From contig NZ_KI421448.1 of assembly GCF_000472665.1 (NCBI RefSeq), positions 135,836-199,835 of the forward strand: a stretch of 64,000 nt of DNA. Reading direction: 5' to 3'. This DNA is from Acetobacterium malicum subsp. dehalogenans DSM 11527 (GTDB lineage Bacteria; Bacillota; Clostridia; Eubacteriales; Eubacteriaceae). Within the stretch, counting starts at the first letter, position 1; the number at the start of each line of letters is the position of its first letter. The position numbers were made by a program, and so were the translations under genes. The notes under the pieces are model-generated. The model was not told where the DNA came from. It searched no databases and saw nothing but the letters and a program-made list of their open reading frames with translations. This document shows positions 1 to 7,676 of this stretch, piece after piece.

Positions 1-216
1 CTTCTGCTTCTGCCTTCGCTTTAGCTTCTGCTTCTGCCTTCGCTTTAGCTTCTGCTTCTGCCTTCACTTTAGCTTCTGCTTCTGCCTTCGCTTTAGCTTC
101 TGTTTCTGCCTTCGCTTTGGCTTCTGCTTCTGCCTTCGCTTTGGCTTCTGCTTCTGCCTTCGCTTTGGCTTCTGCTTCTGCCTTCGCTTTAGCTTCTGCT
201 TCTTGCTTCGCTTTGG
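1..216. repeat. 24-bp tandem repeat array encoding AEAEAKAK
   Basis: About nine head-to-tail copies of a 24-bp unit, beginning CTTCTGCTTCTGCCTTCGCT on the plus strand. Copies differ only by single substitutions, for example CTTTAG versus CTTTGG. The unit length is a multiple of three, so copy-number change by slippage would keep the minus-strand frame. The array continues past the left window edge. Confidence 0.9.
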
Positions 217-538
217 CTTCTGCTTCCTTCTTAGCTTTCGCGTCGGCCTTCGCTTTCGCTTCGGATGCTTTCTTAGCCTTTGCCTGCTCTTCAGCTTTTA
301 ACTTAGCTTCCGTATCTATTTGATCCGCTTTTGCTTCGTTCATTTCCTGGGGATTATTGTCATTCAAATCCTCGGCGTTTTCCTCTTTACCCGTGATCAC
401 TCTGCCAACCTTTTTTATAAAATCATCCAATTTTCCCACTTCTTCATTCCCCACTTCACTTGAATTAGATGTATCCAAACTACTTTGAATAGCTGTGTCT
501 TTTATTAATTGTGATTTAGGTTTACTTTTTCGAGCCAT
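1..538 (-). CDS. Ala/Lys/Glu-repeat protein (partial, C-terminus beyond window)
   Basis: An open frame runs on the minus strand from an ATG at 538, preceded by AAGGAG, to the window edge, so the C-terminus is missing. The visible 179 codons start with a polar stretch (MARKSKPKSQLIKDT) and a mixed segment containing FIKKVGRVITGKEE. From about residue 75 they become almost purely A, K and E, ending in perfect AEAEAKAK octapeptide repeats. Such composition predicts a long charged helix or disordered rod; no catalytic motif is visible. It lies 142 bp downstream of the last pdu gene but behind a terminator, so it probably has its own promoter. I do not recognise a family. The function is unknown; a scaffold, linker or cell-surface stalk are all possible. 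Confidence 0.75.
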   Translation of the reverse strand, partial: MARKSKPKSQLIKDTAIQSSLDTSNSSEVGNEEVGKLDDFIKKVGRVITGKEENAEDLNDNNPQEMNEAKADQIDTEAKLKAEEQAKAKKASEAKAKADAKAKKEAEAKAKQEAEAKAKAEAEAKAKAEAEAKAKAEAEAKAKAETEAKAKAEAEAKVKAEAEAKAKAEAEAKAKAEAE

Positions 539-568
539 GACAATCTCCTTTTTAATGACGTATTATCG

Positions 569-613
569 TTCTATTTTTTATAAATGGCCTTGGAGCACTT
601 ATAAAAAATAGAA
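569..613. repeat. Perfect 15-bp inverted repeat in the intergenic region
   Basis: TTCTATTTTTTATAA at 569-583 is the exact reverse complement of 599-613, with a 15-nt loop. It sits between the pdu terminator and the start of the Ala/Lys/Glu-repeat gene, in what would be that gene's leader. It could be a second terminator-like hairpin or an operator. The AT-rich arms make the energy modest. Confidence 0.5.
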
Positions 614-624
614 TTTTGATGTAT

Positions 625-650
625 AAAAAACAAATGACCGAAGCCATTTG
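625..650 (-). terminator. Rho-independent terminator of the pdu operon
   Basis: Read on the minus strand, an 8-bp stem (CAAATGGC/GTCATTTG, one G-T pair) closes a TTCG tetraloop and is followed by six T residues. It lies about 30 bp after the pduT stop codon. Flanking ATGTATAAAA/TTTTATACAT sequence also pairs, so it may work in both directions. Confidence 0.8.
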
Positions 651-680
651 TCTTTTATACATTTTAATTTTAATCTTATG

Positions 681-1229
681 TTAAAATAGAATTTTTGCAA
701 TATCCTTATGCGGAGATGCGATAACCGAATAACTCGTAATGAGATTCGATTCTGCCATCTCTGTCTGTGCCGTTTGAATGGCCATTTTAACAGAAGAAAT
801 TTCACCAGTGATCAATACAAAGCCTTTACCACCCAAGCCTCTAGCAATTCGAATTTCAAGGAGTTCTACGTTTGATGCTTTCGCACAAATATCTCCGATC
901 AAAATTGAAGAGATTGCATTAATCGTTTCAACAATACCTAGCGATTTCACATCGCCTATTTCACCAGCACCTAACATGGCTGGTAAAACATCGGGGTGAA
1001 TATTCGGTATAACGTGAGACTCTAACATATGGATACCACCCACATGTGCCCCATTCTTTATTGACGCCTCGACGGCTCCCACATCTCCAGCGATAATACT
1101 AACGTATTTTCCAGGACATAAAGGTGATGCCATCAGCAGCTCAACATTTGCGGATTTCAGCATTTCATCAGTGGATTCTATACCAACTGGAATGCTCTTA
1201 AATTCCATAAAACCAACTGCTTTTTTCAA
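681..1229 (-). CDS. pduT: PduT-like BMC-T shell protein
   Basis: A trimeric tandem-BMC-domain protein of the propanediol microcompartment shell. Both domains are visible in the 182 aa: the first around residues 4-85 (AVGFMEF, MLKSANVELL, GDVGAVEASI), the second around 96-180 (LGIVETINAI, KASNVELLEI, GEISSVKMAI). Family members of this type (Salmonella and Citrobacter PduT) carry a 4Fe-4S cluster at the trimer pore on Cys108. Here the residue in that alignment position (after GIVETxxxx) reads as Ser108, with the nearest Cys at 115, so the cluster may be absent or differently bound. It is the last gene of the operon, downstream of pduS, the flavin/Fe-S reductase thought to dock on PduT. The start matches the family N-terminus. 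Confidence 0.88.
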   Translation of the reverse strand: MKKAVGFMEFKSIPVGIESTDEMLKSANVELLMASPLCPGKYVSIIAGDVGAVEASIKNGAHVGGIHMLESHVIPNIHPDVLPAMLGAGEIGDVKSLGIVETINAISSILIGDICAKASNVELLEIRIARGLGGKGFVLITGEISSVKMAIQTAQTEMAESNLITSYSVIASPHKDIAKILF

Positions 1230-1290
1230 AATACCACTTCTTTCTATACTGTGAATGTTTAATTTTTTACCAAATTACTTAGCGTTATGT

Positions 1291-2247
1291 TTAAACGAGA
1301 ATTAGTCCGCCTAAAATAACAAAGTTGATTGTTTGTGTAATAAAGATTGTTACGGCTGGAGGGTCGATGTGGGTATCGCAATGACTGTTAAGAGTTTTTG
1401 CAGCCCATTCGCCTACGAAAGCTGTAAACATACCTGTGATTGCTGCACCAATGATAGCAGCAAAAGGATTTAATGTAGCTGAGAATACGATCACTGCAGT
1501 TGAACCTGCAGGAAGGACAATGTGATGCCATCCTTCAAAGTATACTCCACACATGATCAGGATCAGAGAAATTGCAGCAATAGAGAAACCAATAACAGGT
1601 GTCATTGAGAATAAATAAGCTGCTTCGGCAACGCCATCAACTAATCCTAATGTTCCTAATGTAGCTGCAACGCCACCGATAAGGATACCAATGCTGGCAC
1701 CGTAAGTAAGAACAAATCCTAAACGGCTTCCTGTTGAGATCCATTCGCGTTTTTCGCCTGCTGGTGTTTTTCCTGTCAGACCAGTTTTACCAAATACTAA
1801 ACGTACAATAATACCAGAAAGCATTACAGTGAAAGCAACGGTGTCAGTCCAACCCGCAGCGCCTTCTCCAAGAATACCATTAAAGAGAATTGGTCCAACC
1901 AGTGGTCCAACGATATATTGAATCAGGAAACCAACCATACCGAAGATACCACCAACGATCAATACCATAGGATCGCCAAATTTAACAAGTGGAGTTACGA
2001 TATCTTGACCATTTTCAATATGATTTCTTGTCATTGCAAACGCAGCACCGGCTACAGCACCAGCGAAGGCAACATGTGGACCAAACCAGGAACCAAAACT
2101 AATAATACCAATTGCTGGAGCACCAAAATCTCCACCCATGATTGCCGCTAAAACGGTTAAACCGGTGAAAACAAAGGCTGTGATCCCGCCCATAAATGTG
2201 GCTAAGACGCCACCGCCAAATGCGGCGATTAACATTGTAAAGTCCAT
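1291..2247 (-). CDS. Polytopic membrane protein inside the pdu operon
   Basis: A 318-aa, very hydrophobic, glycine-rich protein with about eight to ten predicted membrane segments, separated by short loops such as TRNHIENGQDIV and GKTPAGEKREWIS. I do not recognise it as a known diffusion facilitator; it is not PduF, which is an aquaporin-type protein with NPA motifs, absent here. It lies between pduS (24-bp gap) and pduT (61-bp gap) on the same strand, so it is cotranscribed with the microcompartment genes. Possible roles are transport of a diol, aldehyde, acid or alcohol across the membrane; this is inference from position only. The C-terminal part contains NSHCDTHIDPPAVTIF, a polar stretch that could line a channel. 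Confidence 0.75.
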   Translation of the reverse strand: MDFTMLIAAFGGGVLATFMGGITAFVFTGLTVLAAIMGGDFGAPAIGIISFGSWFGPHVAFAGAVAGAAFAMTRNHIENGQDIVTPLVKFGDPMVLIVGGIFGMVGFLIQYIVGPLVGPILFNGILGEGAAGWTDTVAFTVMLSGIIVRLVFGKTGLTGKTPAGEKREWISTGSRLGFVLTYGASIGILIGGVAATLGTLGLVDGVAEAAYLFSMTPVIGFSIAAISLILIMCGVYFEGWHHIVLPAGSTAVIVFSATLNPFAAIIGAAITGMFTAFVGEWAAKTLNSHCDTHIDPPAVTIFITQTINFVILGGLILV

Positions 2248-2270
2248 AATTATCCCCCTTAAAATATGAT

Positions 2271-3596
2271 TTAGGACTCGATAGTGATTTTTTCACTATC
2301 CGCGGCTGAAATCCTACCGCTAATACTAGCAAAAACTTTTGAGCTCAGTTTACCCTCAGGGATATCCCCAATAAGTTGTCCTCGCTCCACATGATCCCCA
2401 ACGTTTACAACTGCAACTGCAGGAGCACCTATATGTTGTGACAATAATAGGTTGACTTTAGAAAACGCTTTATCCGTTTCAACCATCGGGGCCGGAAGAT
2501 CATACTTCGTCAGTCCCAATCGTGATACTAAACGGTACACGTTAAACTGTTTGCCTTCTCTGAAGGGTACGGCTGATGTTGGTACATTGTGATGAGGATT
2601 TTTTATCCCTTTGCTTCCAAGTTCTCGCTTGAGCATGGTATTGAACTTCCAAGGTTGTAGGTCCATTACACATGCATATTGACATAAGCCACATTCACAG
2701 CATAGAAAAGCGTTTGTAGCTTGAGTGGACGTGTCGCAGGTTGAACCATAGGCGGCGATCCGCATTAATTTATGGGGTTCCAGGTTATGACCCAAAGCGT
2801 ATCTCGGACATAGCTCAGTACAATAGTTACATTGCATACAAGCCATCCCTGCCATTTTCATGGTTTCCTTGATGGACTTCGTTTTAGAAATAATCAATGG
2901 ATGATTCTTTGCTAATACGATCAGTCCTTTGGTTGTTTTTGTAATCGTTGACTCTAAATCGACGATTTTTCCCATCATTGGTCCGCCGTTGATCACGACA
3001 AAATCCTCGATGGTTGTTCCTCCGGCTAATTCCAAAGCTTCGCGAACGGTAATACCCAAAGGTACCTTTGTTGTAAGCTTATTCTTAACCTCACCTGTTA
3101 GTGTCAAATATGTATCCATAACAGGTTTATTGTCTACCATTATATCATAAATGTTCAAAAGTGTCTCCACATTTATAACTAATGTACCAACATTTAACGG
3201 AATTCCGGCTTCAGGTACAATCCGTCCCGTTGTTTCATAAACAAGAACCTGTTCATCTCCGGCCGGATAGAAATTCTTAAGTAAATGCATTCTAATCTTA
3301 GGAAATGCCGCTAATTCTTTGTTTAAGGCTTCAATAGCAGGTGTATATTTCTTTTTGAGGCCAATAATGCCTTCCTTTGCTTGTGTTTGATCCATAACAG
3401 CCTGAAGAGCTGTTAACATTTTAACAGCCTCCAGTGCCATTAGCTGTTGATCAACGCGCAATAGTGGTTCGCATTCTGCACCGTTGACAACTACGGTATC
3501 AACCGTGCAATTTAATTTGACCTGGGTTGGAAACCCTGCCCCGCCAGCACCAACGATGCCGGCGTTTTGTACCAATTCTACTAAATTTGCGCTCAT
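2271..3596 (-). CDS. pduS: PduS-like cobalamin reductase (RnfC-type flavin/Fe-S protein)
   Basis: Probably reduces cob(III)alamin/cob(II)alamin with NADH inside the microcompartment, supplying cob(I)alamin to PduO. The 441-aa protein has the RnfC/NuoF-like glycine motif GAGGAGFPT near residue 17 and a SLBB-like middle. Two ferredoxin-type clusters follow: CMQCNYCTELCP near 253-264 and CCECGLCQYAC near 299-309. A C-terminal barrel-sandwich segment (GDHVERGQLIG) ends it. The ATG at 3596 is preferred over a GTG nine bases upstream because that GTG lies inside the Shine-Dalgarno sequence AGAGGTG. The gene follows pduP by 14 bp. An electron-transfer partner role for PduT is known for the family. 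Confidence 0.9.
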   Translation of the reverse strand: MSANLVELVQNAGIVGAGGAGFPTQVKLNCTVDTVVVNGAECEPLLRVDQQLMALEAVKMLTALQAVMDQTQAKEGIIGLKKKYTPAIEALNKELAAFPKIRMHLLKNFYPAGDEQVLVYETTGRIVPEAGIPLNVGTLVINVETLLNIYDIMVDNKPVMDTYLTLTGEVKNKLTTKVPLGITVREALELAGGTTIEDFVVINGGPMMGKIVDLESTITKTTKGLIVLAKNHPLIISKTKSIKETMKMAGMACMQCNYCTELCPRYALGHNLEPHKLMRIAAYGSTCDTSTQATNAFLCCECGLCQYACVMDLQPWKFNTMLKRELGSKGIKNPHHNVPTSAVPFREGKQFNVYRLVSRLGLTKYDLPAPMVETDKAFSKVNLLLSQHIGAPAVAVVNVGDHVERGQLIGDIPEGKLSSKVFASISGRISAADSEKITIES

Positions 3597-3610
3597 GAAC
3601 AACACCTCTA

Positions 3611-5020
3611 TTATTTAATCGTAAATCCTCCTACTAATACACATCTTCTTTTACGAGTAAATGTCTTAGCAGATGTCAGGCCTTCACCGGTCGGACCGGC
3701 AATGGTAAAGGTTGTATACCCTTCCCCGCCAACACCGATACCAGCATATGAAGGACCATTTTTGACAAAAATAGTGGTTTGCACTCTTTTTGCCATTTCA
3801 GTTAAGTTATTGATATTTGTTGAATGCATGATCGCGGTATGTCGGTTACCATGCTCCAGGGCTACAGCCAGATCAATTCCTTCAGCGATATTTTTTACTC
3901 GGACAATTGGAAGGATTGGCATCATCAACTCTTCAACGGCAAAGATATGATCTTTGCTGGTTTCCATAATGATTACCCGAATGGAGTCATCAACATCAAT
4001 GCCAATTCCTTTGAGAATTACTTTTGCACTTCTACCCACATAATCGCGGCTTAGACGACCACCAGGAATAACAAGTTCTTCTAATTCAGCAATTTTCTTG
4101 GCATCTTTGAGTTCATAAGCACCGTTTTTCTTCATGTTGAAGATCAGATAATCCGCAACTTGTTCGACAACAACAACTTCTTTCTCTGCGATACAAGGTA
4201 AGTTATTGTCAAAACAACAGCCATCAATAATGTCTTTTCCAGCTTTTTCAATATCAGCAGTTTCATCGACCAATGCTGGGGGATTTCCCGCTCCGGCACC
4301 GATGGCTTTTTTACCACTTTGTAAAACTGTTTTAACAACCCCAGGACCACCAGTTGCACATAATAAAGTAATTTTGGGACTGGCAAACATCGTGTTTGCA
4401 CTGTCAATCGTTGGCTCTGCCGTTGTAACAATCAGGTTTTCCGGGCCGCCAGCTTCTAAAATTGCTTTGTTGAGTAGCTTAACTGTTAAAGCGCTGGTGT
4501 TTTTAGCACTTGGATGGGGCGCAAATACGACTGTATTTCCTGCTGCCAGCATTCCAATAGAATTACAGATAACAGTTTCACTGGGATTGGTTGAAGGCGA
4601 TACCGAACCAATTACACCAAATGGCGATTGTTCAATTAAAGTTAAACCATCATCACCGGTGAATGCTTCAGCCACGAGATCTTCAACTCCTGGCGTTTTA
4701 ACGGTCGCCAATTCATGTTTTAAGAGTTTATGTTCATAATTTCCCATGCCTGTTTCTTCAACAGCCATTTGGCAGATCATTTCCATATTCTCTTTTTTGA
4801 GCATTTCAGCTCGCATAGCAGCAATCAATTTACTTCTGTACGCTAAAGACTCTCTCATAAACGTTTTTTGAGCGGTAAAGGCGGCATCAATGGCATTTTC
4901 CATATCATTGAAAACACCCAGCTCACCATCTTTTAGAGGCTTTCCGCCTGCATCTGCACAATCAATTTCTGCCATTACTTTTTTTACAATATATTCTATA
5001 CCTGTGGTATCTATATTCAT
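3611..5020 (-). CDS. pduP: PduP, CoA-acylating propionaldehyde dehydrogenase
   Basis: Oxidises propionaldehyde with CoA and NAD+ to propionyl-CoA inside the microcompartment. The 469-aa protein is the usual length for PduP/EutE. The N-terminal 20 residues (TTGIEYIVKKVMAEID) form a short amphipathic helix followed by a flexible linker, as expected for an encapsulation peptide. The Rossmann part contains GVIGSVSPSTNPSET and NTVVFAPHPSA. The catalytic cysteine is Cys276 in DNNLPCIAEKE. The C-terminal catalytic domain has KNGPSYAGIGVGGEGYTTFT. It lies between the small GlcG-like gene and pduS. Confidence 0.95.
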   Translation of the reverse strand: MNIDTTGIEYIVKKVMAEIDCADAGGKPLKDGELGVFNDMENAIDAAFTAQKTFMRESLAYRSKLIAAMRAEMLKKENMEMICQMAVEETGMGNYEHKLLKHELATVKTPGVEDLVAEAFTGDDGLTLIEQSPFGVIGSVSPSTNPSETVICNSIGMLAAGNTVVFAPHPSAKNTSALTVKLLNKAILEAGGPENLIVTTAEPTIDSANTMFASPKITLLCATGGPGVVKTVLQSGKKAIGAGAGNPPALVDETADIEKAGKDIIDGCCFDNNLPCIAEKEVVVVEQVADYLIFNMKKNGAYELKDAKKIAELEELVIPGGRLSRDYVGRSAKVILKGIGIDVDDSIRVIIMETSKDHIFAVEELMMPILPIVRVKNIAEGIDLAVALEHGNRHTAIMHSTNINNLTEMAKRVQTTIFVKNGPSYAGIGVGGEGYTTFTIAGPTGEGLTSAKTFTRKRRCVLVGGFTIK

Positions 5021-5056
5021 ACGAGGTACCTCCTGGATCGTGTTAATTTTTTTGTC

Positions 5057-5467
5057 TTATTTTAGAGCGTCTAGTCCAGCTTGAGCAACAGTCATGTCTT
5101 CTGCAACACTACCACCACTTACTCCGATACCGCCGATGATTTTATCCCCTTCAAAAATAGGGAAGCCACCGCCAAATACAACCATTCTTCCCTTATCGCA
5201 GCTTGCGATTCCGAAAAGTTGTCCTGATTCTTTGGCAAGATCAGCTGCCTGATCGGTACCCATTTTAAGAGCAACTGCAGTATAAGCCTTATTCGTTGCA
5301 ATATCCATACTAGCTAATAAAGAATCTTCCATCCGGTTAAATAATACGGTGTTTCCGCTGGCGTCGCAAATTACAATAACCATCGGTACATCGATTTCGA
5401 TTGCTTTTGCAGCAGCCGCTTCTGCCATTTTCTTTGCCATATCTAATAATTTTCCAGTAGTCGTCAT
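5057..5467 (-). CDS. GlcG/HbpS (DUF336) family protein, paralogue of the PduO C-terminal domain
   Basis: A 136-aa single-domain protein of the GlcG/HbpS (DUF336) fold. It has typical alternation (IDVPMVIVICDASGNTVLFNRMEDSLLASMDIATNKAYTA shortened here to its landmarks IDVPM, DASGN, MDIATNKAYTA) and the GGGFP and GGIGVSGGS motifs. Relatives bind haem or cobalamin-like cofactors in the PduO C-terminus. The neighbouring pduO carries a homologous C-terminal domain, so this gene looks like a local duplication. It sits 27 bp downstream of pduO and 36 bp upstream of pduP. A cofactor-handling role in the microcompartment is an inference. Confidence 0.85.
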   Translation of the reverse strand: MTTTGKLLDMAKKMAEAAAAKAIEIDVPMVIVICDASGNTVLFNRMEDSLLASMDIATNKAYTAVALKMGTDQAADLAKESGQLFGIASCDKGRMVVFGGGFPIFEGDKIIGGIGVSGGSVAEDMTVAQAGLDALK

Positions 5468-5494
5468 TTTTCTTCCTCCTGATTAATTAGTATT

Positions 5495-6505
5495 TTATAA
5501 AACAGCTAAAGCACTCTTCGCAATAATCATATCTTCATCCACACTTCCGCCGCTGACGCCAATTCCACCAATTATTTCACCATTATGTTTTAATGGATAA
5601 CCCCCTCCAAAAACGACCATGCGACCATTATTGGTCCATTGCAGGCCATAAAGTGAGCCATCTTCTTTTACCACATTGGCGACTTTATCAGTGGACATTT
5701 TCAATGCATTGGCAGTATATGCCTTATTCACTGAAATATCGATACTGACCATCAACGCATCTTCCATGCGTTCAAAGTAGGCTAGATTCCCGCCTGAGTC
5801 GACAACCGAAAAAACAATTGGAACATTGATTTCTTCTGCTTTGACTCTGGCTGCGGCAGCCATTTTTTTTGCTAAAGTGAGTAAAGAATAGTCCTTTTCA
5901 CAAGCTTCTCCATCAACAATGCCCGCTTGCGCAGTTTCTAACAGATTCAGCTTTTCTTTTACGCGGTCAACAATTTCTTTAACGACACCATTAAACTCTA
6001 CTGTCCGCGCCAAAACAAAAAGGGTATCAGACAATCGATTAACGAATTTTACTAATTCTGGTCGACTTTCTTCATTTTCGCGATTATATTTTACAATCAA
6101 TCGCTCCCCTCGTCTTACAACTGTACGCGCAACATGGAGTGCTGCTGATGCCGGACTGGCACCTGGGATAATGAATGCCTTCTGGGGACCAATAATTGCT
6201 AAATACTGTTCCATCGTACATTCCATATAGTCCACATCGGCCTGGGAAATTCTGTCTGCCAGCATTGCTTTGCCTTTATCATCACTGGCAAGTTCTGCAC
6301 CTAAAACAAAAATCCGTTTCTGTAAATAGTGTAATATCTCTTTAATATCTTTATCTTCGCAAAGTGAATACGCTAAACCAATGGCCGAATTTGCTTCGTC
6401 CATGGTTCCATATGCATCAACACGGATATTATCCTTCGGTGTCCGACTGGATCCAAAAAGACCAGTCTCACCTTTGTCCCCTCCTCGGGTATACACATTT
6501 GGCAT
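5495..6505 (-). CDS. pduO: PduO, ATP:cob(I)alamin adenosyltransferase with C-terminal DUF336 domain
   Basis: Makes adenosylcobalamin, the cofactor of the diol dehydratase. Residues 1 to about 185 form the PduO-type adenosyltransferase: TRGGDKGETGLFGSSR near the N-terminus is the ATP-binding motif, and ARTVVRRGER near residue 130 is the conserved helix of the active site. After a linker, residues about 200-336 repeat the GlcG/HbpS fold (EINVPIVFSVVDSGGN, GGGYP, GGIGVSGGSVDEDM). The 336-aa two-domain layout matches Salmonella PduO. It follows pduN by 12 bp. Confidence 0.93.
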   Translation of the reverse strand: MPNVYTRGGDKGETGLFGSSRTPKDNIRVDAYGTMDEANSAIGLAYSLCEDKDIKEILHYLQKRIFVLGAELASDDKGKAMLADRISQADVDYMECTMEQYLAIIGPQKAFIIPGASPASAALHVARTVVRRGERLIVKYNRENEESRPELVKFVNRLSDTLFVLARTVEFNGVVKEIVDRVKEKLNLLETAQAGIVDGEACEKDYSLLTLAKKMAAAARVKAEEINVPIVFSVVDSGGNLAYFERMEDALMVSIDISVNKAYTANALKMSTDKVANVVKEDGSLYGLQWTNNGRMVVFGGGYPLKHNGEIIGGIGVSGGSVDEDMIIAKSALAVL

Positions 6506-6517
6506 TATATCACCTCA

Positions 6518-6796
6518 CTAAACAATTTGGATTTCATCAATGATACCGACAATGGTCATATCAATTGGTGCCATTTTATCACCATAAACATACCGGGCAT
6601 TACTGCCGGATGTAACAATGACTGTTTCACCAATCCCTGCTCCCACTGAGTCCACGGCAATTGCTGTAGAAGAACTTGAATATTTCTCAAATTCGCCGTA
6701 TTCATCAATTTTTTTAATGATCAACAGTTTACATCCCACAAGATTAGGATCTTTTTGGGTTGATACTACGTTTCCGACTACTTTTGCTAACTGCAT
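6518..6796 (-). CDS. pduN: PduN/EutN-type BMC-P pentameric vertex protein
   Basis: Pentameric protein that caps the vertices of the microcompartment shell. The true N-terminus is MQLAKVVGNVVSTQKD, starting at 6796 after a GGTGG ribosome site; a longer in-frame reading back to 6862 overlaps the upstream gene and is not credible. The 92-aa product shows the EutN/CcmL pattern, with LVGCKLLIIKKID, AVDSVGAGIGETVIVTSGSNAR and a C-terminal VGIIDEI. Confidence 0.93.
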   Translation of the reverse strand: MQLAKVVGNVVSTQKDPNLVGCKLLIIKKIDEYGEFEKYSSSSTAIAVDSVGAGIGETVIVTSGSNARYVYGDKMAPIDMTIVGIIDEIQIV

Positions 6797-6812
6797 ATAT
6801 TCACCACCCTTA

Positions 6813-7658
6813 TTAAATCCTGATAATCTGGAGCCCAAATTCCTTTGCGGCATCCGCAGCATAGCCTGTTAAAATTGATCCAGCTGGTATCTTAATTACA
6901 TTTGATCCCCGGGCTTTTAAAATATCGACCCGTGAGATAACATTCTTATCAATCACGCACTCACTATTTTTGACTGCTAAGATCTGCTTAACCACTGGTT
7001 CTTTTTCGACTGGCGTCGCTGTCTTTTCAACGATTAAATCATTAGCTTCTGTGGGGGTTCCACCAACACAAGTAGCATATAAGTCTTTGCCACTTACTAA
7101 TTTCATACCAAAATCTCGCAGTGTTTCAATGTTGTTGTTCAACATTTCCCGATATTTCGGCGACGATTTTCCCATCCCCAGTGATGCTCGTTGGGGATCA
7201 TCCGGATCACAGGCATTAACTGCTGCAACCACCGGTGTACCGGCCATAAATCCGTGATTGACCAGGGACAACAAGACTGTGTCTGTTATACCCACAGCCA
7301 GTTTGGCTGCTGTATTCACGCTCATGGTGGCAATCACAAACATGTCTGCCGATCCGTACAGCTCTTTTTGGCTTTTGATGTTGCCACTGTGATAAATCAC
7401 GTCAAGATTCAATTCTTTTTGAATAGCAGCAGGATTTAACACCTTCATGCCATCATCAGAAAGAACAACTTTTAATTGCCAACCATCTTTTTGTAATTTC
7501 AACAGTGAATCCATCGACTCTTTAAAACCAATCGTAGCTCCTGTAAAGAAAACAACTGCTTTTTTAGGTTGATTTTTTATTCGCCTGACAACCTCGTCAA
7601 CGATTTTTTGGATAAGTATATCCAACAATCCATTTTCGAGCATTTTCTCCATGTCCAA
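6813..7658 (-). CDS. Flavoprotein-family microcompartment accessory protein
   Basis: A 281-aa protein. The N-terminal 30 residues (NGLLDILIQKIVDEVVRRI) look like an amphipathic encapsulation helix. The body has a flavodoxin/dihydrofolate-flavoprotein-like Rossmann core: KAVVFFTGATIGF, WQLKVVLSDDGMKVL, ADMFVIATMSVNTAAKLAVGI (landmarks MSVNTAAKLA) and GTPVVAAVNACDP. Similar flavoproteins occur in several Firmicutes pdu/eut loci, where their reaction is not established. It could bind FMN and act in cofactor reduction or decarboxylation chemistry. The gene starts 18 bp after the eutJ-like gene and its stop is 16 bp before pduN. Confidence 0.75.
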   Translation of the reverse strand: MDMEKMLENGLLDILIQKIVDEVVRRIKNQPKKAVVFFTGATIGFKESMDSLLKLQKDGWQLKVVLSDDGMKVLNPAAIQKELNLDVIYHSGNIKSQKELYGSADMFVIATMSVNTAAKLAVGITDTVLLSLVNHGFMAGTPVVAAVNACDPDDPQRASLGMGKSSPKYREMLNNNIETLRDFGMKLVSGKDLYATCVGGTPTEANDLIVEKTATPVEKEPVVKQILAVKNSECVIDKNVISRVDILKARGSNVIKIPAGSILTGYAADAAKEFGLQIIRI

Positions 7659-7676
7659 ATTCTATCACCACATTTC

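Noticed and set aside
117-323. Plus-strand frame rich in Ala/Ser/Phe
   Set aside because: It is the opposite strand of the AEAEAKAK repeat gene; no ribosome site, and composition results from the repeat.
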